From Holophagaceae bacterium UBA1801 (GTDB taxonomy: Bacteria > Acidobacteriota > Holophagae > Holophagales > Holophagaceae), in contig DCFP01000106.1 in assembly GCA_002319925.1 (NCBI GenBank), forward strand, positions 15,813-38,185: 22,373 nucleotides of DNA, in the 5' to 3' direction. Position 1 is the stretch's first letter. Each line of letters opens with the position of its first letter. The notes beneath the pieces are model-generated. The model was not told the origin of the DNA. It searched no databases and saw only the letters and a program-made list of their open reading frames with translations. Positions 1 through 7,839 of the stretch are shown piece after piece. Both the position numbers and the translations under genes were made by a program.

Positions 1-564
1 ACCAAGTTCATCAACGGCCACGCGGACGTGGTGGGCGGCATCGTCGTCTCGAAGACCGAGGAGCTGCACAAGAAGATCCGCGGCATGATGATCATGATGG
101 GCTGCAACATGGATCCCCATCAGGCCTACATGGTGAGTCGTGGCCTGAAGACCCTGGCCCTGCGCGTGGAGCGCGCTCAGGAGAACGCCCAGAAAGTTGC
201 CGAGTGGCTGGAGGAGCAGCCCCAGGTGGAGTGGGTCCGCTACATCGGATTACCGTCGCATCCCCAGCACGAACTCAGCAAGCGGCAGATGTCCGGCTTC
301 GGCTCCATGATCGCCTTCGAGCTTAAGAGCGGCACGGAAGCGGGCCGAACCGTGATGGACAACGTCCATCTGGCCGGATTGGCCGTCTCCCTGGGCGGCG
401 TGGAGACCCTCATCAGCCACCCTGCCTCCATGACCCACGCGGGCATGGGGCGGGCGGACCGGCTGGCGGCGGGCATCACCGATGGCCTTGTGCGCCTCTC
501 CGTTGGTATCGAGGATGTCGAGGACATCATCGCGGACCTGGATCAGGCCCTGCGGCGCATCTGA
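1..564 (+). CDS. Cys/Met metabolism PLP-dependent enzyme, C-terminal part (methionine gamma-lyase / cystathionine gamma-synthase type)
   Basis: The reading frame is open from base 1, so the 5' end lies outside the window; 187 codons plus the stop are seen. It begins TKFINGHADVVGG, the strongly conserved segment just after the cofactor-binding site of the Cys/Met PLP family, so the lysine at bases 4-6 is the expected Schiff-base lysine. Later family landmarks are present: the GLKTLALRVERAQENA helix, GGVETLISHPASMTHAGM and the C-terminal LVRLSVGIEDVEDIIADL. These are fold type I cytosolic enzymes that break or make C-S bonds (cystathionine, methionine or homocysteine). Sequence of this half alone does not separate gamma-lyase from gamma-synthase or beta-lyase. 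A 54-base gap separates it from the Fe-S carrier gene downstream on the same strand. Confidence 0.93.
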   Translation, partial: TKFINGHADVVGGIVVSKTEELHKKIRGMMIMMGCNMDPHQAYMVSRGLKTLALRVERAQENAQKVAEWLEEQPQVEWVRYIGLPSHPQHELSKRQMSGFGSMIAFELKSGTEAGRTVMDNVHLAGLAVSLGGVETLISHPASMTHAGMGRADRLAAGITDGLVRLSVGIEDVEDIIADLDQALRRI

Positions 565-618
565 CGGCCGAAGCACTCGCAGCCTGACCTCGTCTGGACC
601 TTATCTAGGGAGTGCTTC

Positions 619-1866
619 ATGAAATGGCTCGAGCCCATCGGCGCACGAATTGTCCCGGCAAATTATGGTCCCATGCGGGATTTCAACGCCCATGCCCGCA
701 TCGATGGCACCTGCGGCGACACCATGGAGTTCTGGCTGGAGCTGGACGGTGAGACCATCCAGCGAGCCTCCTTCACCACGGATGGTTGCGAGACCTCGAT
801 GGCCTGCGGCGGCGCGGCCGCCCACCTGAGCCACGGGAAGGACCTCGCCGCCATGCGGCGCGTGAGGCCCATCGATGTGCTGGAGACTTTGGAACAGCCC
901 GACAACGAGGAGGCCCACCACTGCGCGGACTTGGCGTTGAGGACCATGGGGCAGGCCCTGGACGATTACGAACGGAGTCTGCACCAGGCAGAGGATTCCT
1001 GCGACAACTGCAAGGGAGGCTGTTGCGAGGAATGTGAAGAGGATTGCGCTGAGCGAGCGCCCGCGAAAAAGGACGCGATGGACTTGGGCACCGGAGCGGG
1101 CGGCATTCAGAAGCGGATCCTGGTCTTGTCCGGCAAGGGCGGCGTCGGCAAGAGCACCGTGGCAGTGAACCTGGCCATGGGCTTCGCCTTCGAGGGACTT
1201 CGCACGGGGATCCTGGATGTGGACATCCACGGTCCCAGCGTGCCAAAACTGCTCGGACTGGAACGGGAGAGACTGCGAATGGAAGGACAAGACCTGCTGC
1301 CGGTGCCGATGGGCGGGCTCAAGGTCCTATCCCTCGGCTTCGCGCTGAAACCCGACGAGGCTGCCATCTGGCGAGGCCCCATGAAGGCGGGGGTCGTCGA
1401 ACAATTCGTGAAGCAGGCCCAGTGGGGCGAGCTTGATGTGCTGGTGGTGGACTGCCCGCCGGGCACGGGCGACGAGCACCTTTCCATCCTCCAGGCCCTG
1501 GGCCGGGTGGACGGCGCCGTGATCGTCACCACGCCCCAGGATCTGGCGGTGCTCGATGCGCGCAAAGCCATCACCTTCTGTCGGACGGCGGGCATTCCCA
1601 TTCTGGGTCTCGTAGAGAACATGAGCGGTTTCCATTGCCCCTCCTGCGGGACGATGACGCCCATCTTCAGGGCCGACGGGGGGAGACACCTGGCCAAGGA
1701 ACTCAAGATTCCCTTCCTGGGCGCCCTGCCCATCGATCCGGATGTCGGTGAGGCGGGCGATGCGGGCCAGCCTCGGCTCTATCGCGAGCTGGGCTTCGGC
1801 GCCCGGAAGGCGTTCCAGCCTGTGCTGCAGCGTCTTATGAAGGTGGTGGAGGTACCTGTTCCATGA
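619..1866 (+). CDS. IscU-like scaffold domain fused to Mrp/NBP35 (ApbC) Fe-S carrier ATPase
   Basis: The protein has 415 aa, and AGGGAG lies 6 bases before the ATG. Residues 1 to about 120 look like an IscU/NifU-N scaffold: TCGDTMEF (C32), FTTDGCETSMACGG (C57) and HHCADLALRTMGQALDDY (C102) match the three cluster-ligand cysteines of IscU. A cysteine-rich linker follows (C128, C131, C135, C136, C139, C143). From about residue 165 comes the Mrp ATPase, with deviant P-loop GKGGVGKST (172-180), DVDIHGPS, VVDCPPGTGDEH, and the cluster-binding C340-P-S-C343. Mrp/ApbC proteins carry [4Fe-4S] clusters to apoproteins in the cytosol, so scaffold and carrier are here in one chain. The stop codon overlaps the trmO start (ATGA). 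I am confident of both halves; client proteins are unknown. Confidence 0.93.
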   Translation: MKWLEPIGARIVPANYGPMRDFNAHARIDGTCGDTMEFWLELDGETIQRASFTTDGCETSMACGGAAAHLSHGKDLAAMRRVRPIDVLETLEQPDNEEAHHCADLALRTMGQALDDYERSLHQAEDSCDNCKGGCCEECEEDCAERAPAKKDAMDLGTGAGGIQKRILVLSGKGGVGKSTVAVNLAMGFAFEGLRTGILDVDIHGPSVPKLLGLERERLRMEGQDLLPVPMGGLKVLSLGFALKPDEAAIWRGPMKAGVVEQFVKQAQWGELDVLVVDCPPGTGDEHLSILQALGRVDGAVIVTTPQDLAVLDARKAITFCRTAGIPILGLVENMSGFHCPSCGTMTPIFRADGGRHLAKELKIPFLGALPIDPDVGEAGDAGQPRLYRELGFGARKAFQPVLQRLMKVVEVPVP

Positions 1867-2414
1867 GTGAACTCATTCGCATCCAGCCCCTGGGCCTGAT
1901 CCGCACGCCGCACCAGGATCCCGCCCAGACACCGATCCAGCCCTGCTTCGCGCGGGGTATCCGCGGAGAGATCCAGCTCGACCCACATTGGGCGGAGGGC
2001 CTGATGGGCGTCGAGGAGTTCTCGCACCTCCATCTCATCTACCACCTGCACAGGGCCGCACCAGGCTCCCTGGTTGTGACTCCCTTCATGTCGGATGAGC
2101 CCAAGGGCGTCTTCGCGTGCCGTTATCCTGCCAGGCCCAACGCGCTGGGGCTGAGCGTTGTGAAGCTCGTCGCCGTGGAAGGCACACGCCTCGTGATCGA
2201 GGACGTGGACATGCTGGATGGCACGCCCCTCCTGGATATCAAACCCTACTACCCGAAGGCGGATCTGCCGGAAGGCTCCTGGGGCGGCTGGACGGAGCAT
2301 GTGAGCGACGACGTCGCGGAGCGTCGCGGCCGGCGACTGGATGGCGTTTCCAGCTTGGTACCCCGCGGCACTTACCTGCAGGGAACGCAGATCCCGAGTC
2401 TGCCGCTTTACTGA
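1863..2414 (+). CDS. trmO: tRNA (N6-threonylcarbamoyladenosine(37)-N6)-methyltransferase TrmO (TsaA family)
   Basis: The protein has 183 aa and starts within the ATGA overlap with the Mrp fusion gene, so translation is probably coupled. Visible TrmO/TsaA features are IRIQPLGLIRTPHQ at the N-terminus (beta-strand core), GVEEFSHLHLIYHLHR, the ACRYPARPNALGLS motif that forms the SAM/tRNA site, and DVDMLDGTPLLDIKPYYP. TrmO uses SAM to methylate t6A37 in certain threonine tRNAs. Length is in the range of single-domain TsaA proteins, with about 30 extra C-terminal residues after WGGWTEH, a shorter extension than in E. coli TrmO. The gene converges on a LysR gene with only 7 bases between the stops. 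Confidence 0.9.
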   Translation: MSELIRIQPLGLIRTPHQDPAQTPIQPCFARGIRGEIQLDPHWAEGLMGVEEFSHLHLIYHLHRAAPGSLVVTPFMSDEPKGVFACRYPARPNALGLSVVKLVAVEGTRLVIEDVDMLDGTPLLDIKPYYPKADLPEGSWGGWTEHVSDDVAERRGRRLDGVSSLVPRGTYLQGTQIPSLPLY

Positions 2415-2421
2415 ACGGAAC

Positions 2422-3327
2422 TTATTCGGCCTCCCATTCCCGCGCCAATCGCTGGAACTGGGCTGCCGCGCCCACAGCGCCGCCGGGCGGCACTACCCAG
2501 GAGAACGCGCGACGAATGCGCAATCCGGGGAGCAGTACCCGCAGATCGCCCCGGGCCAGTTCCGCCTGGATGGCGCAGAAGGGCAGGAAGCCCAGGCCCA
2601 GGCCCTCGCTAACCGCGGCCTTGATGGCTTCGGTATGGCCGAGCACCGGGTCTTCCGGACGAGGCTTGCGGCGCGGGGCGAGGCGGCCCAGGGCCTGTGC
2701 GACCACGGCGCGGGTACCGGAGCCGGATTCCCGCCAGAGGATGGGCACGCGAGCCAGATCCTCCACGGAGGCGGGCAGGGTGAATCCTCTAAGCTTCCGA
2801 CCCGGTCCCACGCAGACCAGTTCGTCATCCCGGAAGGGCTCCAGCCGCAAGCCCGAGGCGCGCCGCAGACCTTCCACCATGCCCAGATCCACCCGGCCTT
2901 CCCGCAGCCAGGCCTGCACCTGCTCCGTGTTGCCCACCTCCAGATGGATCTGTACGGCGGGATGCCGCCGTTGGAAGGTTGCCAGGATGCGCGGCAGAAC
3001 ATAGGCCGCTGCCGTCGTGCTGGCGCCCAGGCGCAGGGGACCCAGTTGGGACCTGGGTTCGGCCATGGCCTGCTCCGCTTCGCCCAGGAGCCGGTGCAGG
3101 GCCTCCGCAGTCTCCAGCAGGCGGCGGCCATCCTCCGTGAGCTGGATGCCGCTCCGGGAGCGGTTGAAGAGACTGCGGCCCAGGGCACTTTCCAGCTGCT
3201 GGACCTGGGCAGTGACCGCAGGCTGGGAGAGGTGCAGGTGCCTTGCCGCCTCCGATACGCGCCCGCAGAGGGCCACCATGCGGAAGGTTTCGAGGCGGCG
3301 GGAATCCAGGTGGGACATCGCATCCAT
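2422..3327 (-). CDS. LysR-family transcriptional regulator, divergent from the YeiH-type transporter
   Basis: The protein has 301 aa, standard for LysR. The N-terminal winged helix-turn-helix is clear (LETFRMVALCGRVSEAARHLHLSQPAVTAQVQQLESALG), followed by the substrate-binding-like domain starting LGPLRLGASTTAAAYVLPRILATFQRRHPAVQI. The pattern resembles the CysL/YeiE/CbbR branch, whose members often control a neighbouring yeiH. That matches the divergent yeiH-like gene, whose start is only 68 bases away. Two starts are possible: ATG at 3327 (no clear Shine-Dalgarno) and ATG at 3318 (MSHLDSRRLE), which fits the usual short N-terminus better. The ligand is not deducible; a sulfur compound is an inference from family and neighbour. 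Confidence 0.92.
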   Translation of the reverse strand: MDAMSHLDSRRLETFRMVALCGRVSEAARHLHLSQPAVTAQVQQLESALGRSLFNRSRSGIQLTEDGRRLLETAEALHRLLGEAEQAMAEPRSQLGPLRLGASTTAAAYVLPRILATFQRRHPAVQIHLEVGNTEQVQAWLREGRVDLGMVEGLRRASGLRLEPFRDDELVCVGPGRKLRGFTLPASVEDLARVPILWRESGSGTRAVVAQALGRLAPRRKPRPEDPVLGHTEAIKAAVSEGLGLGFLPFCAIQAELARGDLRVLLPGLRIRRAFSWVVPPGGAVGAAAQFQRLAREWEAE

Positions 3328-3394
3328 CCGAAAAACTGATGATAGATCCCATTTAACGATTGGAGAAATTGATCAACGAACGCCATGCTGGGAC
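3328..3394. promoter_or_regulatory. LysR / YeiH-type divergent promoter region
   Basis: This 67-base AT-rich gap separates two divergent starts and must carry both promoters or their operator. It contains the 8-bp palindrome TTGATCAA at 3369-3376 and ATTTAACGATTGGAG just before it. No pair of consensus -35/-10 hexamers is convincing and I cannot place a LysR T-N11-A box with confidence. Confidence 0.4.
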
Positions 3395-4336
3395 ATGGAT
3401 CCTTCGACCCGCGCCTCCTTTCGAACCTGGCTCTTCCCTTTGGCAGCCCTCGCCTGCCTGACCCCCTGGATGGGACCGGCCAGCGCCCTGATCTTGGGTA
3501 GTTCGCTTGCTCTGGTGGCGGGCAATCCCTGGCCCAAACCCACGGCGGCCTGGACCAAGCGTGTCCTGGCGTGGAGCATCGTGGGTCTGGGCGCGGGCAT
3601 GAACCTGGGCGCGGTCCTGAAGGCGGGCAGCCACGGCCTGTTACTGACCTTCTGCACCATCCTGGCGACCCTCGGCCTCGGAACTCTTCTTGCCCGCACC
3701 TTGCGGGTGAAAGGGAAGGCGGGTCTCCTGGTTTCGGCGGGCACGGCCATCTGCGGCGGTAGCGCCATCGCGGCCCTGGCCCCTGCCATCGACGCACCCG
3801 AGGAGGACACCAGCGTCGCCTTGGCCACGGTCTTCCTCCTGAACGCCGTGGGCCTCGTGCTCTTTCCGGCCATCGGTCACGCCCTGGCACTCGGCCAGCG
3901 GGATTTCGGCTTCTGGAGCGCCCTGGCCATCCATGACACCAGCTCGGTGGTGGGCGCAGGGATGGCGTACGGTCCCCAGGCACTGCAGATCGGCACCACG
4001 GTGAAACTGGCACGGGCTCTCTGGATCGTGCCCCTCACCTTCGGTGCCGCCGCCCTCCTGCGCAAGCAGGGCGCCCCGCGCCGCCATCCTTGGTTCATTC
4101 TGGGGTTCCTGCTGGCGGCGGCTGCCTTCACGTGGTTGCCGGGAATGCAAGGCTTCGGCGACGCATTGGCCGGGCTCTCCCGCAAAGGCATGGCCCTGGC
4201 CCTCTTCGGCATCGGCGCGGGCATTAGCCCCCAGGGCTTGCGCCGTGTGGGTCCGCGCCCCCTGGTGATGGGCCTGGTGCTGTGGATCGTGGTGGCCGCG
4301 AGTAGCCTCGGGCTCATCCGCGCTGGGGTGATCTGA
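3395..4336 (+). CDS. YeiH-family membrane transporter (putative sulfate exporter family, UPF0324)
   Basis: The protein has 313 aa from the ATG at 3395. The frame is open further upstream but that part lies antisense to the LysR gene. It is an integral membrane protein with about 10 hydrophobic segments. Family hallmarks are SAGTAICGGSAIAALAPAI (the conserved ICGGSAI loop), FWSALAIHDTSSVVGAGMAYG and the C-terminal KGMALALFGIGAGISPQGLRRVGPRPL. Proteins of this family are annotated as putative sulfate exporters and are often paired with a CysL/YeiE-type LysR regulator; the true substrate is poorly established. The Shine-Dalgarno is weak. The 3' end overlaps the convergent MFS gene by 23 bases. 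Confidence 0.9.
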   Translation: MDPSTRASFRTWLFPLAALACLTPWMGPASALILGSSLALVAGNPWPKPTAAWTKRVLAWSIVGLGAGMNLGAVLKAGSHGLLLTFCTILATLGLGTLLARTLRVKGKAGLLVSAGTAICGGSAIAALAPAIDAPEEDTSVALATVFLLNAVGLVLFPAIGHALALGQRDFGFWSALAIHDTSSVVGAGMAYGPQALQIGTTVKLARALWIVPLTFGAAALLRKQGAPRRHPWFILGFLLAAAAFTWLPGMQGFGDALAGLSRKGMALALFGIGAGISPQGLRRVGPRPLVMGLVLWIVVAASSLGLIRAGVI

Positions 4337-5558
4337 GCCCCTGTCCATTCTCGGCCACCAGCACGACGATGAAAACGATGGCCAGGAAGACCGCCACGAT
4401 GCCGTAGGCCCGCGCGATCCCCAGGGCATCGGCGATGCTTCCCAGGATCAGCGGCGAGGCCAGGATCGCCAAACCCGAAGCCAAGGTCGCCCGCGCACTG
4501 GCTTGCACGGCCTGTCCTCGACTGGTTCCGAGGGCGAGGGAGAGCAGGATCGGATAGAGGCTGGCGACTCCGAGGCCGGTGAGGAACAGCCCGGTCAATG
4601 CCGGGAGGCGCGTTCCTGTCCGCCAAAACAGAAGGAATCCACCCGCGGCCAGGAGTATGGAACCTAGCAGGAGTCTTGGCGCCGCCAGGCGCTGGACGAT
4701 CCGGCTTCCGGCCAAGCGCCCCATCACCATGCCAACGAGAAAAAGGCTCGTCATCTGCGAACCCCGGGCGGGACTCATTCCGAGTTCGCGCGCCAGGAAG
4801 TCGCCGCTCCAGGACAGCATGCAGAACTCCACCGACACCGAGAGGACGAGTCCCGCCCAGTAGTACCAAAACAGCCTGGGCAGCGGCTGAGGCTTGAGTG
4901 TCGAGTCTGTCGCCCGCTCGGAGGTATCCGCGAAGACCGGCGTTCTTCCCAGGCTGAGGAACAAGCCGGCGGGCGCCAAGGCGGCAAGGCCCAGCCCGAG
5001 GCGCCACCCTGCCGCCGTACCGGCGAGCCAGCCGACCAGGAGTGGGGCTGTGGCGGAAACCGACGATGCCACCACGTTCGCCTCCGAAAGAGCAACCGCA
5101 CAGTGCTTGCCATGTTCTTCCGAAAGGGAGGAAGGCACCAGGATCAGCAGAAGGGAACCCACCGAACCCATGACCAACGATGCAGGAAGAGTCAGGGCCG
5201 GGGTTCTTCCGGCGATCAGCACCAGCACCCCGACACTCAGGCCCCAGGCTCCGGTCCAGAGCGAGCGGCGGATCCCCAGCCTCCGGATTACCCGGTGCCC
5301 GAACAGACCCACCAGCAGGATGCCAGCGGCGAAGGCCGTGAAATGCAGACTGCTGACGGCGTAGGTCAGACCCATTTCGCGCTTGAGGAGAGGCGTGATC
5401 GGCCCAAGGCTGTTCAGCATGAAGCCGTAGAACGCGATCAACAGATAGGCCAACCACGTGGCCCGGCTGCGCTGAAAGGTCGGCTTCAAGATGGAGCACT
5501 CCTGACCGAACCAGGGTGGCATGCATGGCGGGCTCTGCGCCACTTCCGGGGCCGTCAT
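4314..5558 (-). CDS. MFS transporter (CynX/NimT-like or sugar-efflux-like), coupled to the upstream LysR gene
   Basis: The protein has 414 aa with about 12 membrane segments in two halves of six. It shows the MFS loop 2-3 pattern GHRVIRRLGIRRSLW and its second-half counterpart GRLAGSRIVQRLAAPRLLLG. Its start codon overlaps the stop of the upstream LysR gene (ATGA at 5555-5558), so the two form an operon with translational coupling. The first 30 or so residues before the first helix are long for an MFS protein, so a slightly later start (Met13) is possible. The substrate cannot be read from sequence; small organic molecules or drugs are typical for LysR-MFS pairs. The 3' end overlaps the convergent YeiH-type gene. 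Confidence 0.88.
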   Translation of the reverse strand: MTAPEVAQSPPCMPPWFGQECSILKPTFQRSRATWLAYLLIAFYGFMLNSLGPITPLLKREMGLTYAVSSLHFTAFAAGILLVGLFGHRVIRRLGIRRSLWTGAWGLSVGVLVLIAGRTPALTLPASLVMGSVGSLLLILVPSSLSEEHGKHCAVALSEANVVASSVSATAPLLVGWLAGTAAGWRLGLGLAALAPAGLFLSLGRTPVFADTSERATDSTLKPQPLPRLFWYYWAGLVLSVSVEFCMLSWSGDFLARELGMSPARGSQMTSLFLVGMVMGRLAGSRIVQRLAAPRLLLGSILLAAGGFLLFWRTGTRLPALTGLFLTGLGVASLYPILLSLALGTSRGQAVQASARATLASGLAILASPLILGSIADALGIARAYGIVAVFLAIVFIVVLVAENGQGLRSPQRG

Positions 5559-6457
5559 GGCCGGTTCACCGGCTTGCGCAACGTCTCCCGCAGCACACCC
5601 AGGAACGTGGCCAGCACGGGAGATGCTTCCGATGATCGGTGGGCGGCGGCGATCTCGATGAAGATGCGGGGAGAGACCAGGGGCACGTAGACGACCCCGC
5701 TATGCCTGATTTTCTGTACGGTTCTGGGCATCAGGGAAATGCCGAAGCCCGCGGCCACGAGGCCGACGACGGTCTGGAGCTCCCTTGCCTCCTGGGCGAT
5801 GCGGGGCGTGAAGCCCGCTTCCAGACAGGCCGCCGTCACCAGGTCCATTATGCCAAGGCCGTGGGGCCGGGGAATCATGATGAAGGGATCGGCGGCCAGT
5901 GCCTTCAAAGGGATTTGTTTCCGCCGGGAGAGCGGGTGGGATTCGGGCAGCACGACCACCAAGGGCTCGCGGACCAGGGTCGTGAGGGTCATCTCGGGTG
6001 TGTGTACGGGGGGGCGCAGGAAGCCGAGCTGGATGCGGTTATCGCGTAAGGCTTCCAACTGCTCGCCGGTGCTCAGTTCCCGCAGGGTGATGGCGACTCC
6101 GGGGTGCCGTTCCCGGTAAGCGCGAAGGACCCGCGGGAGGGTGTCCTCCAGGGCGGCCGAACTGACGATCCCGAGGGTGAGCTGGCCCACCTCGCCCTTG
6201 GCCGCGCGCCGGACCTGGGATACGGCGAGGTCCACACTGGCGAGAATCTCCCGCGCGGAATCCAGGAACTGCCGGCCCGGCTCGGTCAGCTCCACGTGGC
6301 GCTGCGTGCGGAGGAACAAGGCCACGCCCAGTTCCTCTTCCAGCTGCCGGATCTGCTGGCTCAGAGGCGGCTGGGCCATGTGCAGGCGGGCCGCGGCCCG
6401 GCTGAAATGCAGCTCCTCGGCCACGGTGACGAAATAGCGGAGCAGCCGGAGTTCCAT
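5555..6457 (-). CDS. LysR-family transcriptional regulator between two MFS genes
   Basis: The protein has 300 aa with the canonical N-terminus MELRLLRYFVTVAEELHFSRAAARLHMAQPP and LSQQIRQLEEELGVALFLRTQRHVELT (winged HTH), then a type 2 periplasmic-binding-like effector domain (GQLTLGIVSSAALEDTLPRVLRAYRERHPGV). It resembles the BenM/CatM/CynR branch. The ATG at 6457 has AGGAG on the minus strand, and that site sits in a perfect inverted repeat (see 6457-6477), suggesting autoregulation. It is followed by a coupled MFS gene and is divergent from a second MFS gene, so both exporters are candidate targets. The inducer is unknown. Confidence 0.93.
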   Translation of the reverse strand: MELRLLRYFVTVAEELHFSRAAARLHMAQPPLSQQIRQLEEELGVALFLRTQRHVELTEPGRQFLDSAREILASVDLAVSQVRRAAKGEVGQLTLGIVSSAALEDTLPRVLRAYRERHPGVAITLRELSTGEQLEALRDNRIQLGFLRPPVHTPEMTLTTLVREPLVVVLPESHPLSRRKQIPLKALAADPFIMIPRPHGLGIMDLVTAACLEAGFTPRIAQEARELQTVVGLVAAGFGISLMPRTVQKIRHSGVVYVPLVSPRIFIEIAAAHRSSEASPVLATFLGVLRETLRKPVNRP

Positions 6458-6477
6458 TGATATCTCCTGGATATCAA
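6457..6477. promoter_or_regulatory. Perfect inverted repeat, probable LysR operator overlapping the regulator's RBS and start codon
   Basis: The arms TTGATATC (6457-6464) and GATATCAA (6470-6477) are perfectly complementary around the 5-base spacer TCCTG. T6461 and A6473 give the T-N11-A pattern of LysR boxes. On the minus strand the spacer carries the AGGAG Shine-Dalgarno of the LysR gene, and the last arm base is the A of its ATG. It can therefore act as a DNA operator, or in mRNA as a hairpin with the Shine-Dalgarno in the loop. Confidence 0.7.
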
Positions 6478-6531
6478 ATGATAACGAAACAGATATTTTC
6501 CATTGGAATCCTTTCCTCGAAAAATGGACCC

Positions 6532-7767
6532 ATGCGCGATGGTGAACCCACCTTGACTTCTTCCTTGAACCGAGCCGCCGAGCGCCGCCGTTCCTGGGCT
6601 GTGGCCTTCGCTGGTTTCGCCGCTTTCCTGGGGCTCTACCTCACTCAGCCGCTGCTGCCCATGATGGAGACCCTCTTCCATGCCAGCAAGGCGGCCGTGG
6701 GCTTGACCTTGACGGCCTCCACGCTGGGTGTGGCCATCGCTGCTCCCTTGGTGGGTTCCATCGCCGACCGGCTGGGACGGAAGCGGGTCATCGTCTGGTC
6801 CGCGAGCCTGCTGGCGCTGGCCACACTGCTCAACGCCACCGCCTCCACGTTGCCTACGCTGGTAGTCTGGCGCTTCCTCCAGGGGCTCCTGACGCCGGGC
6901 GTGTTCGCGGTGACCGTGGCCTATGTGCAGGAGGAGTGGGCGGAGGGCGGAGCGGGCAGGGCCATGGCGCTCTACGTCACGGGCACGGTCATCGGCGGAT
7001 TCACCGGACGCATGGTGTCCGCGCTGGTCATCTCCCGATGGAACTGGCATGGCTCCTTCCTGGTGATCGGCCTGCTCGGCGCGATTTCCGCTGTGATGCT
7101 GCAGGCCTGGATGCCGCGGGAAACGCGCTTCCAGCCGCGTTCCGGCGGGACTTCGCTGGGTGCTGGCATCCTCTCGCATCTGCGCAATTCGCGTCTGCTC
7201 GCCACCTTTGCGGTGGGCTTCGGCGTGCTGTTCTCTCTTGTTGCCACGTTCAGCTACGTGACGTTCCATCTGGCCGGCGAGCCCTTCCGGCTGGGGCCCG
7301 TGGCGCTGGGATTCCTGTTCTGCACCTACCTGTTCGGGGCAGCCATCACGCCTCCCTGCGGCCGCATCATCGACCGCTTCGGGCATCGCAAGGCCATGGG
7401 CATGGCCATGGGCGGGGGCATCGCGGGCATGCTGCTGACGCTCGTGCCGCAGCTCTGGGCGGTGGTGGCCGGACTGGCGCTCTGCTGCTCCAGTGTCTTC
7501 GTCGCGCAGGCCGCGAGCACGGGCTTCATCGGGCTTGCCGCCGAACGAGACAGGGCCCTTGCCGTGGGCCTCTACGTCACTTGCTACTATCTGGGCGGCA
7601 GCGTGGGTGCCGAGCTTCCAGGTCTGCTCTGGCGCTTCGGCGGTTGGCCAGGTTGCGTGGGACTGGTCATCGCCGTCCAGGTGCTGGTGCTGGTCATTGC
7701 ATCCAGTGGCTGGTCATCGGAAAGCCTGGGCGCACAACGGGAGCCGGAAGCCTTGGCGACCCTTTGA
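6532..7767 (+). CDS. MFS transporter (YybF/YnfM-like, Bcr/CflA-type efflux)
   Basis: The protein has 411 aa from the ATG at 6532. The frame is open back to 6457, but that upstream part is the operator region and codes for no plausible helix. The transporter has 12 predicted helices, the MFS signature GSIADRLGRKRVIVWSASLL after helix 2, and its repeat CGRIIDRFGHRKAMGMAMGG in the second half. The start FLGLYLTQPLLPMMETLFHASKAAVGLTLTAST resembles the YnfM/YybF group of proton-driven effluxers, often next to LysR genes. It is divergent from the LysR gene and shares the operator region. The Shine-Dalgarno is weak, which leaves ATG 6478 as an alternative. Substrate unknown. Confidence 0.88.
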   Translation: MRDGEPTLTSSLNRAAERRRSWAVAFAGFAAFLGLYLTQPLLPMMETLFHASKAAVGLTLTASTLGVAIAAPLVGSIADRLGRKRVIVWSASLLALATLLNATASTLPTLVVWRFLQGLLTPGVFAVTVAYVQEEWAEGGAGRAMALYVTGTVIGGFTGRMVSALVISRWNWHGSFLVIGLLGAISAVMLQAWMPRETRFQPRSGGTSLGAGILSHLRNSRLLATFAVGFGVLFSLVATFSYVTFHLAGEPFRLGPVALGFLFCTYLFGAAITPPCGRIIDRFGHRKAMGMAMGGGIAGMLLTLVPQLWAVVAGLALCCSSVFVAQAASTGFIGLAAERDRALAVGLYVTCYYLGGSVGAELPGLLWRFGGWPGCVGLVIAVQVLVLVIASSGWSSESLGAQREPEALATL

Positions 7768-7839
7768 ACCAGCCTCACTATGCTGGAGGACGGCAGCCCC
7801 AACGAACATCTGTCCACGGGGCAGCCTTCCAGAGACGGG

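Noticed and set aside
3369..3376. TTGATCAA palindrome as a defined LysR operator
   Set aside because: Eight bases are too short to assign, and no T-N11-A arrangement could be fixed around it.
2493..4013. 506-codon minus-strand open frame
   Set aside because: It runs through the LysR gene in another frame and antisense to the YeiH-type gene. Its product is Arg/Pro/Ser/Trp-rich with no domain, typical of a shadow frame in GC-rich DNA.
3877..5526. 549-codon minus-strand open frame
   Set aside because: It is an out-of-frame shadow of the MFS gene and antisense of the YeiH-type gene, with low-complexity composition and no motifs.
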